The position numbers were made by a program, and so were the translations under genes. This document shows positions 15,929 through 23,080 of a DNA stretch of 29,336 nucleotides, in pieces. The notes below the pieces were generated by a model that worked only from the letters and a program-made list of their open reading frames with translations, ran no database searches and was not told where the DNA came from. Location: the NCBI GenBank assembly GCA_022736495.1, contig DZCR01000021.1, positions 1 through 29,336 of the forward strand. Reading direction: 5' to 3'. Source of the stretch: Desulfobacca acetoxidans. GTDB lineage: Bacteria; Desulfobacterota; Desulfobaccia; Desulfobaccales; 0-14-0-80-60-11. Positions within the stretch are counted from its first letter, which is position 1. Every line of letters starts with the position of its first letter.

Positions 15929-16045
15929 CAGTTCTCTCCTGATCGGTTTTTGAGGATAGGCGCACGCCGTGCACATCGGCCGCGCCCATTGCTATTCTAA
16001 TCATTTTATGACTGTTGGCAAAAGGCCGGCGTTTCCGGTCCGGTG

Positions 16046-16088
16046 TGGGGAGGGCGGCGGGCGCACCCATGCCTATGAAGCCTCCCCA
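16046..16088. other. Inverted repeat in the copZ-like leader region
   Basis: TGGGGAGG (16046-16053) and CCTCCCCA (16081-16088) pair perfectly over 8 bp, and a GC-rich inner stem (GGGCGCACCC region) can form between them. It lies between the exported-protein gene and the CopZ-like gene, both on the minus strand. It could end the upstream transcript or shape the leader of the metal protein. I see no match to a known riboswitch. Confidence 0.4.
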
Positions 16089-16151
16089 ATAGGGTGACGA
16101 AGTCTCAAACAAGGGAGCCGGTGAAATTTTCAGACCAGGCTTGAGGCGGCG

Positions 16152-16703
16152 TCATTCCTGGTGCGGTGAGGTTGCGGCTAATAACTTGCACCCACCCGAG
16201 ATGAGTTGGAATACCTGGTCGTCAAAGCCCACAACATAGGTGGAGTCGTCGAAATGCACGAAGGCTTTATTGGGCGCGCCAGCGACCGGCATAATAAGAG
16301 CCCGGAAGGGCTCCAAGGCCGTATTGTCTCGAACCACCACTTCGGCCCAGGAACGTACCGGATTTTTCTGCAGAAGGTCCTGAGCTTCCTTAGCGTTCAA
16401 GGCTCGTCGCAGTTTCAAGGACGTCAATTGCTTGAGGACAACGTCAAAACCCTGGCCGGCGGGACAAGTAACCGGCGTGCGGTTCTGCTTGTCCAGGTAG
16501 ATAAGGGCGAATCTGTCCTGAGTCTGCCAACGATGCGCGATCAGCATTATCCCGGCGGAACGATAGGTGACTTCGGTCACCCTTCCCGGATCGACCGCAA
16601 AAACTTCCGCCCCCGGCGAAAGAGTTTGGCCGCCAGCGCCGGGCATTGCTCCCCACAGACCCAGCAAAACAGCTACCGTAATATAACCGGCGACCCGCAG
16701 CAT
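16152..16703 (-). CDS. Exported protein of unknown function
   Basis: A 183-residue protein with an apparent signal peptide: a short basic start, a hydrophobic core (YITVAVLLGLWGAM, 7-20), and a possible cleavage after GAGG or PGAGGQ (about 25-26). The mature part is predicted mostly beta and alpha/beta: VFAVDPGRVTEVTYRSAG, then ALIYLDKQNR. It has two cysteines (Cys80 and Cys172) that could form a disulfide outside the cytoplasm. I do not recognise the family; the opening strand pattern faintly recalls DUF4340-type repeats, which is weak. It starts 10 bases after the L,D-transpeptidase stop, so the two are probably one operon and may act on the same envelope process. Confidence 0.75.
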   Translation of the reverse strand: MLRVAGYITVAVLLGLWGAMPGAGGQTLSPGAEVFAVDPGRVTEVTYRSAGIMLIAHRWQTQDRFALIYLDKQNRTPVTCPAGQGFDVVLKQLTSLKLRRALNAKEAQDLLQKNPVRSWAEVVVRDNTALEPFRALIMPVAGAPNKAFVHFDDSTYVVGFDDQVFQLISGGCKLLAATSPHQE

Positions 16704-16713
16704 AAGAGCACAA

Positions 16714-17088
16714 TTATTTTACCGTTACTTGAGTACCCAGGGGGGCCCATTCGTAGAGGGTGCGGGCTGCCTCTTCTTCGAGGCGGACACACCCGTGGGA
16801 GCCGAACCACTCCGACACTCCCTTCTTCATGGCGCGCACCACTTCAAGAGGCACGGGGCCATGGTACTGATGCAGGGCTTTGCCGTCTTCCGTGAAGAAC
16901 ATGGCATAATCCATCTGGACATTATAGGTTTTGCTGCGGTAGGGATGCTGTTTGCGGAAGATTTTAAAAGTCCCTTTATCAGTGGGATGGTCGTCATCTC
17001 CTGACACGCAGATGAACTCGTAAACCTGACTGTCATCTTCGAAGGCTTGCACCATTTGTTCATCCAGATTGACGGCAATGCGTTTCAT
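16714..17088 (-). CDS. Short L,D-transpeptidase (YkuD) domain protein
   Basis: A 124-residue YkuD domain. The catalytic signature is GSHGCVRLEEE with Cys100 and His98, preceded by ALHQYHGP (His76 region), and the ending is LGTQVTV. The family cross-links peptidoglycan stem peptides or attaches lipoproteins outside the cytoplasmic membrane. The start ATG has an excellent Shine-Dalgarno (GGGAGG, 6 bases upstream), and the protein begins MKRIAVNLDEQ with no signal peptide or membrane anchor. That is odd for an enzyme acting outside the membrane. It is followed 10 bases later by a gene for an exported protein, which might be a partner. Domain call secure; biological role uncertain. Confidence 0.88.
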   Translation of the reverse strand: MKRIAVNLDEQMVQAFEDDSQVYEFICVSGDDDHPTDKGTFKIFRKQHPYRSKTYNVQMDYAMFFTEDGKALHQYHGPVPLEVVRAMKKGVSEWFGSHGCVRLEEEAARTLYEWAPLGTQVTVK

Positions 17089-17275
17089 CGTAACCTCCCG
17101 GGACAGGGCTTTATGAGGGCTCCCCTGCGCCTCAAAAAATGCTTGTTTCAGTCTAGATCATCTGGCCTTTCTGCCGCTGCTCTCGTGGCGCTCTGGCCCA
17201 CGCTAAGTGTATATGGAATCATAAAAGATATACAAGAGCAACTTTTTTTGTAAAAACCGCTACTCCAGCCCCCCC
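17089..17275. other. AT-rich gap before the L,D-transpeptidase
   Basis: About 190 bases between the second minus-strand terminator and the L,D-transpeptidase start. No plausible gene is seen. On the minus strand it begins with T- and A-runs and should carry the promoter of the L,D-transpeptidase operon, but I cannot point to convincing -35 and -10 boxes. Confidence 0.4.
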
Positions 17276-17321
17276 AAAAAAAATCCTGGCAACCCTGAAC
17301 CAGGGGAGCGATGGTTGCCAG
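17276..17321 (-). terminator. Rho-independent terminator (distal)
   Basis: On the minus strand CTGGCAACC (17321-17313) pairs perfectly with GGTTGCCAG (17294-17286), followed by GA and a run of eight T (17283-17276). A small inner CCCTG/CAGGG stem strengthens it. This is a textbook intrinsic terminator about 135 bases beyond the riboswitch terminator, so any read-through from the riboswitch should stop here before the L,D-transpeptidase gene. Confidence 0.8.
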
Positions 17322-17454
17322 ACACCGCACCCAGGAACAGGGCCGCCAGGGCGCCAGGGATAAGAAGAGGGGTAAAAACCCCTTGAAAAAAGGCCGGGTG
17401 AATCCGAGCGCACCCAACCAGGACGAGAGGGGGAAACGGGTCGGGAAACCCCTC
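17322..17454 (-). other. Segment between two terminators, possible decayed gene end
   Basis: This is the only stretch that riboswitch read-through would transcribe before the next terminator. I find no convincing start codon with a ribosome-binding site. One minus-strand frame, ending at TAG 17262-17260, encodes a hydrophobic run (TPLLIPGALAALFLGAV) followed by a Gly/Pro-rich end finishing in GGLE. This looks like the C-terminal membrane helix of a lost protein, vaguely like the PDGLE tail of cobalt-transport proteins. A 6-bp palindromic hairpin (AGGGGT/ACCCCT) is at 17368-17383. Confidence 0.25.
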
Positions 17455-17491
17455 AAAAAAAAGCTCAATTCCCCTTATTGGGGGAATTGAG
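17455..17491 (-). terminator. Intrinsic terminator of the cobalamin riboswitch
   Basis: On the minus strand CTCAATTCCCC (17491-17481) and GGGGAATTGAG (17474-17464) form a perfect 11-bp stem with a 6-base loop, followed by a run of eight T (17462-17455). It lies about 70 bases after the riboswitch aptamer and is probably its expression platform. TTGAGG just upstream (17519-17514) is complementary to the CCTCAA at the base of the 5' arm and could act as the anti-terminator. Confidence 0.85.
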
Positions 17492-17560
17492 GATTGCACC
17501 CGTCTCACTTGGTCCTCAAGTCGGCGGCCGGGGCGTATCTCGCGCCCATCCGTCCAGCTT

Positions 17561-17715
17561 ACAGGCAGGTCTTCTGGCTCTTGGATCGCCCTACTCCCGG
17601 CGCCTTCCCGGGGGATTGTCACCCCCAGTGGTCTTCAGCCGGTTTCGTCCCCAATTACAGCGGCGGGACCGCGACGGTTTTGCACCGTCTTCCCTTTTAA
17701 CCGATAGGACCTATA
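17561..17715 (-). ncRNA. Cobalamin (B12) riboswitch aptamer
   Basis: Read on the minus strand, this contains the conserved cobalamin aptamer blocks in order: AAAAGGGAAGACGGTGC, the B12-box-like GCCGCTGTAATT, AAGACCACTGGGGGTGA, CCCGGGAAGGCGCC, and the final GAGCCAGAAGACCTGCCTG. All are in the expected spacing. The aptamer binds adenosyl- or methylcobalamin and usually shuts off cobalamin synthesis, transport or B12-independent isozyme genes. An intrinsic terminator follows at 17491-17455. The aptamer begins only about 13 bases after the DUF89 stop codon, and no recognisable gene lies downstream before a second terminator, so its target is not apparent. Confidence 0.95.
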
Positions 17716-17724
17716 AGTTCACCC

Positions 17725-17754
17725 TATTTATTTCATTTTGCCCTGGGTGTCAAG
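17725..17754 (-). promoter_or_regulatory. Possible riboswitch promoter inside the DUF89 3' end
   Basis: On the minus strand a perfect TTGACA (17754-17749) lies in the last codons of the DUF89 gene. With 17-18 bases of spacing it is followed by the weak -10 candidates ATAAAT or TAAATA. Initiation would fall close to the first base of the aptamer, which supports it, but the -10 is poor. Confidence 0.35.
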
Positions 17755-18636
17755 AGAAATCGCCGGAGTTTGGAGGAAAACAAAGGTGTTCCGGTCCACT
17801 CCCAGCGACCGGGCCATGGGCGCACACTTGGCCTGGAGCAGGAACCAGATGCGAGGGTCATGCAGGTGACCCATCGTTTCAAAATGCCCCATGCCCTTGG
17901 CCAGGATGATCTGCGCCTTGTCATAAAGATTTTGAAATTCGGAGCTGACCTCATCGAGATCCAGACCCACGGTGCAGGCCCCGGTATCCACCACCGGCGC
18001 CATGGCCTCTGTGAGACCTGAATCTTCCAGGTCATCCCAGGTAAGATCATTTTGGATGGGCCCGCCCTTCACCACATAGAGCACCTCCCATCCCTGGCGC
18101 CGCAGCCAGGCCACCAGGGGGCGGTCGAAGAACTGCTCCCCGGCGTTGTCCGCCAGATAGAGGAGGAGGCCGGGAGGACCGGCAAGCGCCCGGCGAAAGC
18201 CAGGCAGGTGCGAGATGCCAAAGTCTATCGGGGCCTGCATCTCCCGGGTTACTTCTGCTTCGCCCCGGAAAAAATCAAACGCGTTACCCACCGCGGCCAG
18301 ACGCAGAAGCGCTTCCAGGTCGTCGCCATAAGCTGGCGCCAAACGCTCCTGCATCCCGGCGGCAAACGTGGTCGCCGCGGTTTTCCGGGCGGCAAAGGGA
18401 TCGGCGTTCCCGGAAATCTGAAGGATAACGGGCAGAAATTGGTTGGCGATGGCCGCAGGGATGGCGCCCGGCCCAAACTCCCGATCAAGGATTTGGCGAG
18501 CAGCCCGACTGGCTCGCCGCTGCACCTCCGGGTCAGATGAGGCCAACTCCGTGGCAAGGGCGACCAGCCGCTCCAGACAAGCATAGCACTCGGGCCTTAT
18601 GGCCATGGGGCGTGAGGTTTGGCTTGATTTATCCAT
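17728..18636 (-). CDS. DUF89 family protein (ARMT1-like metal phosphatase)
   Basis: A 302-residue DUF89 protein. The family contains metal-dependent phosphatases proposed to act in metabolite damage control on sugar phosphates or phosphopantetheine-type substrates. Seen: an N-terminal CYAC (Cys17, Cys20) found in the shorter prokaryotic subgroup, the metal-site motif LYLADNAGEQFFD, VVKGGPIQNDLTWDD, and AKGMGHFETM. All are expected for an active DUF89 enzyme. I chose the ATG at 18636 over the GTG just before it; neither has a clear Shine-Dalgarno, and the ATG at 18606 is also possible. It is on the same strand as the cobalamin riboswitch that begins about 13 bases after its stop, but upstream of it, so the riboswitch would not control it in the usual way. 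Exact substrate unknown. Confidence 0.88.
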   Translation of the reverse strand: MDKSSQTSRPMAIRPECYACLERLVALATELASSDPEVQRRASRAARQILDREFGPGAIPAAIANQFLPVILQISGNADPFAARKTAATTFAAGMQERLAPAYGDDLEALLRLAAVGNAFDFFRGEAEVTREMQAPIDFGISHLPGFRRALAGPPGLLLYLADNAGEQFFDRPLVAWLRRQGWEVLYVVKGGPIQNDLTWDDLEDSGLTEAMAPVVDTGACTVGLDLDEVSSEFQNLYDKAQIILAKGMGHFETMGHLHDPRIWFLLQAKCAPMARSLGVDRNTFVFLQTPAISLDTQGKMK

Positions 18637-18838
18637 CACGGGTGTTCGGTGAAGTAGTACCTGCTCAAGGCCAAGGCTGAATCGGGGTTTCCGGGGTGGT
18701 GGTTTCGCCCATCATAGTTTGAATCTTGCCAAGCTCCCTAAAGCTTCCCGTAGCCGGTTGGACCAGGTAACAACAGATCCATGGGTGTCACGAACGTCTG
18801 AAAAGGATTTTAGCGGTAGGAGGAGAAGGTGGCCCCTC

Positions 18839-20140
18839 TTAGAGCAGCTTCGCGCCCAACTCGGCAATACCGGACCTTTCGCCCTTGAGCAGGGTAATGT
18901 GGCCGGAGATTTCTTCCTCCTTGATCCTTTCCACCAAATAACTAAGGCCGTTGGACGAGGCGTCCAGGTAAGGATGGTCGATCTGCTCGGGGTCGCCGGT
19001 AAAGATGATCTTGCTGCCCCGGCCCACCCGGGTGAGGATGGTCTTAATGACGTGGGGGCTCAAGTTTTGACTTTCATCACAGATGATGAACTGTTTAGGG
19101 ATACTCCGGCCCCGGATATAGGTTAAGGCCTCCAACTCGATTTTGCCGTTGCTGATGAGGTAATCGATGCAGCCGTTGGGTTGAATATGTTCATTGCACA
19201 GATATTCCAGGTTGTCATAGATGGGCTGCATCCAGGGCCTGATCTTGTCTTCCTTGTCGCCGGGCAGATAGCCGATATCGTTCCCCAAGGGCACGATGGG
19301 ACGGGTGATGAGGATGCGGTTATAGCGCCCGCTGCCTTCCAGGACCTTTTCCAACCCGGCCGCCAAGGCCAGGATGGTCTTGCCGGTACCGGCCTTGCCC
19401 ACCAGGGTCACCACTTGGACGTTGTCATCCAGCAGCAATTCCAGGGCGAATTTTTGCTCCTTGTTCAAGGCCTTGATCCCATAAACCGCCTTGCCGTCAT
19501 GGGCCAGTTTATGCAGTCGGTGGTTGCTATATCGGGTTAGCGCGGACTTGGACGAAGATTCGCTCAACTTCAATATACAGAACTCATGGGGGTGAAGATC
19601 GGCCTGGTCATAATCCAGAGACCCTTCTTGATAAAGCCGATCAATCTCGGCGGGGGCCAGATACAGTTCCCTGACGCCGCTGTATAACCGATGATAATCC
19701 ACCTTGTCGCTATAAAAATCTTCGCAGGTTACCCCCAAGACATCGGCCTTGATGCGCAGATTCAAATCTTTGGTTACCAGGATGACCGGGTTGTCGCCAT
19801 TCTTTCCGAGGGAGTAGGCTAATGCCAGGATCATGTTGTCGGTGGTATTTAAATCAATCCCATTGAGATGATTGTGGGATTTATGGCCGTTGATCTCAAT
19901 GCGCACCGACCCGCCGCCCGCCAGTCCCACGCCTTCGGACAACCGTCCTCGCAGCCTTAATTCATCCAATTTTCGGGAGACTTCTCGGGCGTTTCTACCA
20001 ACTTCATCGCTTCTTCTTTTGATACGGTCCAGTTCTTCTACTACGGAAAGTGGCAACACTATAGCATTATCTTCAAAAGAAAATAATGAGTCGGGATCGT
20101 GCAGCAACACATTGGTATCTAAGATATACGTCTTTCTCAT
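18839..20140 (-). CDS. phoH: PIN domain-PhoH ATPase (PhoH2-like)
   Basis: A 433-residue fusion of a PIN-type RNase domain and a PhoH ATPase, an architecture associated with RNA unwinding and cleavage. The PIN half (1 to about 145) has the acidic residues in LDTNVLLHD (Asp8), VVEELD (35-38), TTDNMILALA (Asp101), and TKDLNL (Asp125). The PhoH half has Walker A VGKAGTGKT (247-255), the ITRPIVPLGNDIGYLPG block, Walker B IICDESQNLSP (352-362), and TGDPEQID. All catalytic residues are intact. It starts with ATG at 20140 with GAGG upstream, and about 200 bases separate its end from the DUF89 gene, so it is probably monocistronic. Confidence 0.95.
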   Translation of the reverse strand: MRKTYILDTNVLLHDPDSLFSFEDNAIVLPLSVVEELDRIKRRSDEVGRNAREVSRKLDELRLRGRLSEGVGLAGGGSVRIEINGHKSHNHLNGIDLNTTDNMILALAYSLGKNGDNPVILVTKDLNLRIKADVLGVTCEDFYSDKVDYHRLYSGVRELYLAPAEIDRLYQEGSLDYDQADLHPHEFCILKLSESSSKSALTRYSNHRLHKLAHDGKAVYGIKALNKEQKFALELLLDDNVQVVTLVGKAGTGKTILALAAGLEKVLEGSGRYNRILITRPIVPLGNDIGYLPGDKEDKIRPWMQPIYDNLEYLCNEHIQPNGCIDYLISNGKIELEALTYIRGRSIPKQFIICDESQNLSPHVIKTILTRVGRGSKIIFTGDPEQIDHPYLDASSNGLSYLVERIKEEEISGHITLLKGERSGIAELGAKLL

Positions 20141-20478
20141 GGGCGTTTATCCTCTATTCATACATTAGATAATGTTAGAACACCAAAAGGCAGCTTAGAA
20201 ATAAATTTATCTAATAAAAACGCATAGATGTATTATGTCACCTGATGTTTGCTATTATGCCATAAACTTGCGGTTTTGGGAAGGGATTTTCCCTGGAGGG
20301 CATAACCGATCCAGGGGTGAAATGGTGAACTTTTGTTAAAACTAACTAAATCCTAATAAATACGACATTACCCCATAATATTGTTTTTCTACAAATTTCA
20401 ATAAAGGGTTTATCTTGACGTCGGCAGGGAAGAGTGCCGGCAGAGCTTCGGATTGAGGCGGTGAGGAGGAGGCTTAAG
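20141..20478. other. AT-rich divergent intergenic region
   Basis: About 340 bases without a gene between phoH (minus) and the 39-codon gene (plus). It is markedly more AT-rich than its surroundings and should hold both promoters. A perfect 9-bp inverted repeat, ATTAGATAA (20164-20172) with TTATCTAAT (20207-20215), lies just upstream of phoH and could be an operator or an mRNA leader stem. I cannot assign promoter boxes with confidence. Confidence 0.45.
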
Positions 20479-20598
20479 ATGTGGTATTTCATTTTCTTTA
20501 CCTTGGGAGCAGTGGCGGGGGGGCTCGCAGCCATCATGAGGTACGAGACCAAATGCCGGGATTGTGGCGTACGGGAAAATTGCGAAGAGTTCCCCTGA
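20479..20598 (+). CDS. 39-aa membrane peptide with Cys-x2-Cys-x5-Cys
   Basis: A short ORF from ATG 20479 to TGA 20598 with a strong Shine-Dalgarno (GGAGGAGG ending 6 bases upstream). The product starts MWYFIFFTLGAVAGGLAAIM, a single hydrophobic helix with a Gly/Ala face, followed by a polar tail RYETKCRDCGVRENCEEFP with cysteines at 26, 29 and 35. The topology would put the helix in the inner membrane and the cysteine tail on one side, where it could bind a metal ion or an iron-sulfur cluster with another protein. I do not recognise it. The strong ribosome-binding site, clear domain layout and isolated position with its own upstream region support a real gene; no partner is evident. Confidence 0.7.
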   Translation: MWYFIFFTLGAVAGGLAAIMRYETKCRDCGVRENCEEFP

Positions 20599-20703
20599 AA
20601 GGGGCACGTTCCCTTTGAGACCCGCCTCGGCTTAGACCCCGGCCTGGGCCCGATTCATGGGGACCGCGTGAGATTTGCATTCTCCTGCCCTGCCCTCGAA
20701 AAC

Positions 20704-20773
20704 TGCCATTCTGCGCGCAGAGATGAATCTCGTTTCCAACAAATTGAGATCATTCACCGCGCTCAGGATGACA
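20704..20773. repeat. Imperfect 70-bp palindromic repeat
   Basis: The left arm 20704-20731 (TGCCATTCTG...GAATCTC) and right arm 20746-20773 (GAGATCATTC...GGATGACA) are imperfect inverted copies around a 14-base centre. The outer part, TGTCATCCTGAGCG when read on the minus strand, resembles the dispersed TGTCATTCTGAGCG-type intergenic repeats seen in many bacterial genomes. It lies between the 39-codon gene and the convergent PPC-domain gene and could also act as a transcript 3' structure. Confidence 0.5.
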
Positions 20774-20816
20774 GAATAAACTGGTTTTAAAATTGCTTGT
20801 CATGTTTCAGTTTTAT

Positions 20817-21248
20817 TTACGTATAGGGCCACAGGAACAACCCGGTAGGGTCGTCCATCTGGCGCACCAGCGGCGTGGCCGACTTATATTCCTGGATGGC
20901 AAATTCGCAGGCGAAGACCAGCGTGCCTTCAGCCAGGTGGCCACCCACAGCATGACCATCTTCACCTGACAAAGTTATGTGGGCATGGACCATAGGTTTG
21001 CCGTCTTTCAGAGAAATATTCCCCGTTAAAGATAGAATTTCCCGAGGATTTAGCAAATCAATATATTGATACTGGCGCTCCGCCTGATTGTAATATCCTA
21101 CCCGGGCCTGGCTGACCGCGCCGATGGCCTGGACTTCCCCTAAGGTGATGCTGTGCTGTCTGGCTGAGTTCTCCAGGGCCGCCAACAAATCCTCGCCTTT
21201 GGCCAGCCGCCCGATAATCTTGCGGCCGGGGGTTACCGTGATGTTCAT
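20817..21248 (-). CDS. PPC domain (DUF296) protein
   Basis: A 143-residue stand-alone PPC/DUF296 domain. In plants this fold occurs in AT-hook DNA-binding proteins; bacterial stand-alone versions form trimers of unknown function, and DNA binding is not proven. Seen: the typical opening TPGRKIIGRLAKGEDLL, GEVQAIGAVSQARVGYYN, and the conserved metal-site region HAHITLSGEDGHAVGGHLAEG with several histidines. The ATG at 21248 is chosen because GGGAGG lies upstream and it gives the normal family length; the open frame to 21434 adds unrelated sequence. It is 122 bases downstream of lctP on the same strand, so it might be transcribed with the lactate genes. Confidence 0.9.
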   Translation of the reverse strand: MNITVTPGRKIIGRLAKGEDLLAALENSARQHSITLGEVQAIGAVSQARVGYYNQAERQYQYIDLLNPREILSLTGNISLKDGKPMVHAHITLSGEDGHAVGGHLAEGTLVFACEFAIQEYKSATPLVRQMDDPTGLFLWPYT

Positions 21249-21370
21249 GGTTATTATCCTCCCTTCTAACTCCCCTTCCAGCCCTTTGTCCGGGGCCGGG
21301 GGAGAGGGTTTGCAAGAGGGGCAGGAGCCATTTACGAACAAGCCCCTGCTCCCCTTTCCCAAAATTATCC

Positions 21371-22996
21371 TTACGGCAGCATGAACTTGAGCCAGTAGGC
21401 CTGGAGCAGGGTGATCACGGCGATAATCACGCACATGCCCATGCTATGAAAGAAGGTCCAGCGGAAGATAGCTCCTTCTTCGCCTACCAGGCCGGTGGCG
21501 GCGGTGGCTACCGCGATGCTCTGGGGCGAAATCATCTTGCCGGTAACGCCGCCGCTGGAGTTGGCAGCCACCATGAGGTGGGGATCAACCCCGATTTGCT
21601 GCGCCGTGGTCTTCTGCAAGGAGGTGAACAAGGCGTTAGAGGAGGTGTCCGACCCGGTGAGGAAGACGCCCACCCAACCCAGAAAAGGCGAGAAGAACGG
21701 GAAGGCTGCACCCGCGCCGGTAAAGGCCAGCCCCAGGGTGGAGCTCATGCCGGAGTAGTTCATGATGAAGGCCAGGCCCAGGATCAAGGCGATGGTGAGA
21801 ATGGGGAAGCGCAGCATGTAAATAGTCCGGCCCAGGCAGGCAAAGGCCTTGCCAAAGCCGTATTTGGGCATAATGAAGACCGACAGCAGGCCGGCGATGA
21901 AGATGGCAGTGCCGGCCGCTGAACCGATGTTGACCAGATATACTGCGGGGTAGGGAGTATTCTTGGCCACGATGGGCGCAGTCTTGAGCACCAGGTTGTG
22001 GAGCAGGGGCCAGCTAAACGAAGTGCCGATGGGTCCCAGGACGGCCTTGACGGAGGTCAGGCCCCAGAGGAACACCATGATGGCCAGGATGACGTAAGGG
22101 GCCCAGGCCCGAACCACTTCCCCGGCCGAAAATTGACAAGTCACTGGTCCCGCAGGTTTTTCATCGGCAAAATGAAAGACCTGTTTCGGTTTCCAGAGGC
22201 GCAGAAAGATCCCCAGGCCGATGATGGTGACGATGGCCGAAATGATATCTGGCAGATAGGGACCTATGAAATTGGAGACCACAAATTGGGAAATGGCAAA
22301 GCAGAGACCGGCCACGATGATGGCGGGCAAGACTTCCGTGGACCGTTTCCAGCCGCACATGGTCACCGACAGCCACAGGGGCACAATCAGGGAAAGAAAA
22401 GGCAACTGGCGCCCCACGATCTTGCTGATGTGCATCATATCCAGGCCGGTAACCCCGGCGGCCACCACGATGGGGATACCGATGGCGCCGAAGGCCACGG
22501 GAGCAGTGTTGGCGATGAGGCAGACACCGGCCGCGTATCTCGCGTTGAACCCCAGGCCCACCAGCATGGCCGCGGTGATGGCCACAGGGGTGCCGAAGCC
22601 GGCGGTGCCTTCGATGAAGGACCCGAAGGCAAAGGCAATGAACAGGGCCTGGAGGCGGCGGTCATCGGTGACGCAGGCTAACGAGTTCTTAATAATTTCA
22701 AAGTCACCACATTCCACCGTCATGTTGTACACCCAGATGGCGGTGACCACGATCCAGACGATGGGGAAGATTCCGAAGGCCGCCCCATATGCCGTCGCGG
22801 AAATGGCATGACCCACTGGCATGCCCCATACGATGATGGCCAGTAATACCGCAGCCAGGGTGGCGAAAAACGCGGCATAGTGCCCCTTGGAGCGGCGAAT
22901 TCCCAGCATGTACAGGAGAATGAACAGCGGGATGGCCGCCACGATGGCGGATATGCCCAGGCTCCCCAAGGGGTTGTAATGTTGCAACCAGGTCAT
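21371..22996 (-). CDS. lctP: L-lactate permease (LctP family)
   Basis: A 541-residue inner-membrane permease that brings lactate (and often glycolate) into the cell with protons. It is hydrophobic throughout, with about 12 or more helices, and the length is typical of LctP. Family stretches seen include IFPIVWIVVTAIWVYN, AFAFGSFIEGTAGFGTPVAI, NTAPVAFGAIGIP, and near the C-terminus LTGSDTSSNALF and ANSSGGVTGKMISPQSIAVA. The ATG at 22996 has GGGAGGG upstream. It is the third gene of the minus-strand lactate arm, 84 bases after the LldF-LldE fusion; an imperfect hairpin (23041-23070) lies in that gap. Confidence 0.96.
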   Translation of the reverse strand: MTWLQHYNPLGSLGISAIVAAIPLFILLYMLGIRRSKGHYAAFFATLAAVLLAIIVWGMPVGHAISATAYGAAFGIFPIVWIVVTAIWVYNMTVECGDFEIIKNSLACVTDDRRLQALFIAFAFGSFIEGTAGFGTPVAITAAMLVGLGFNARYAAGVCLIANTAPVAFGAIGIPIVVAAGVTGLDMMHISKIVGRQLPFLSLIVPLWLSVTMCGWKRSTEVLPAIIVAGLCFAISQFVVSNFIGPYLPDIISAIVTIIGLGIFLRLWKPKQVFHFADEKPAGPVTCQFSAGEVVRAWAPYVILAIMVFLWGLTSVKAVLGPIGTSFSWPLLHNLVLKTAPIVAKNTPYPAVYLVNIGSAAGTAIFIAGLLSVFIMPKYGFGKAFACLGRTIYMLRFPILTIALILGLAFIMNYSGMSSTLGLAFTGAGAAFPFFSPFLGWVGVFLTGSDTSSNALFTSLQKTTAQQIGVDPHLMVAANSSGGVTGKMISPQSIAVATAATGLVGEEGAIFRWTFFHSMGMCVIIAVITLLQAYWLKFMLP

Positions 22997-23040
22997 CAGC
23001 TTACCCTCCCATATGAGAAATACTTAAAATAAATTAATGG

Positions 23041-23070
23041 ATGAAGAATCCGGTCGGCACCGGGTTTCAT
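23041..23070. other. Intercistronic hairpin between the LldF-LldE gene and lctP
   Basis: ATGAAGAATCCGGT (23041-23054) and ACCGGGTTTCAT (23059-23070) form an imperfect stem around a 4-base loop in the 84-base gap. There is no T-run, so it is more likely an mRNA processing or stability structure that tunes permease expression than a terminator. Confidence 0.4.
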
Positions 23071-23080
23071 CTTACCTTCC

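Noticed and set aside
15929..16151. Possible second riboswitch upstream of the CopZ-like gene
   Set aside because: There is local GC-rich pairing but none of the conserved cobalamin, metal or other riboswitch blocks that I know.
17148..17468. Minus-strand 106-codon frame after the riboswitch as its target gene
   Set aside because: It begins at a TTG inside the terminator stem, runs through a second terminator, and has no family resemblance or ribosome-binding site.
21249..21370. Terminator between lctP and the PPC-domain gene
   Set aside because: G-rich and C-rich stretches can pair only imperfectly and no T-run follows, so I do not call it.
21998..22681. 227-codon plus-strand frame inside lctP
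   Set aside because: It is antisense to conserved membrane helices of the permease, with a polar, repetitive shadow composition.
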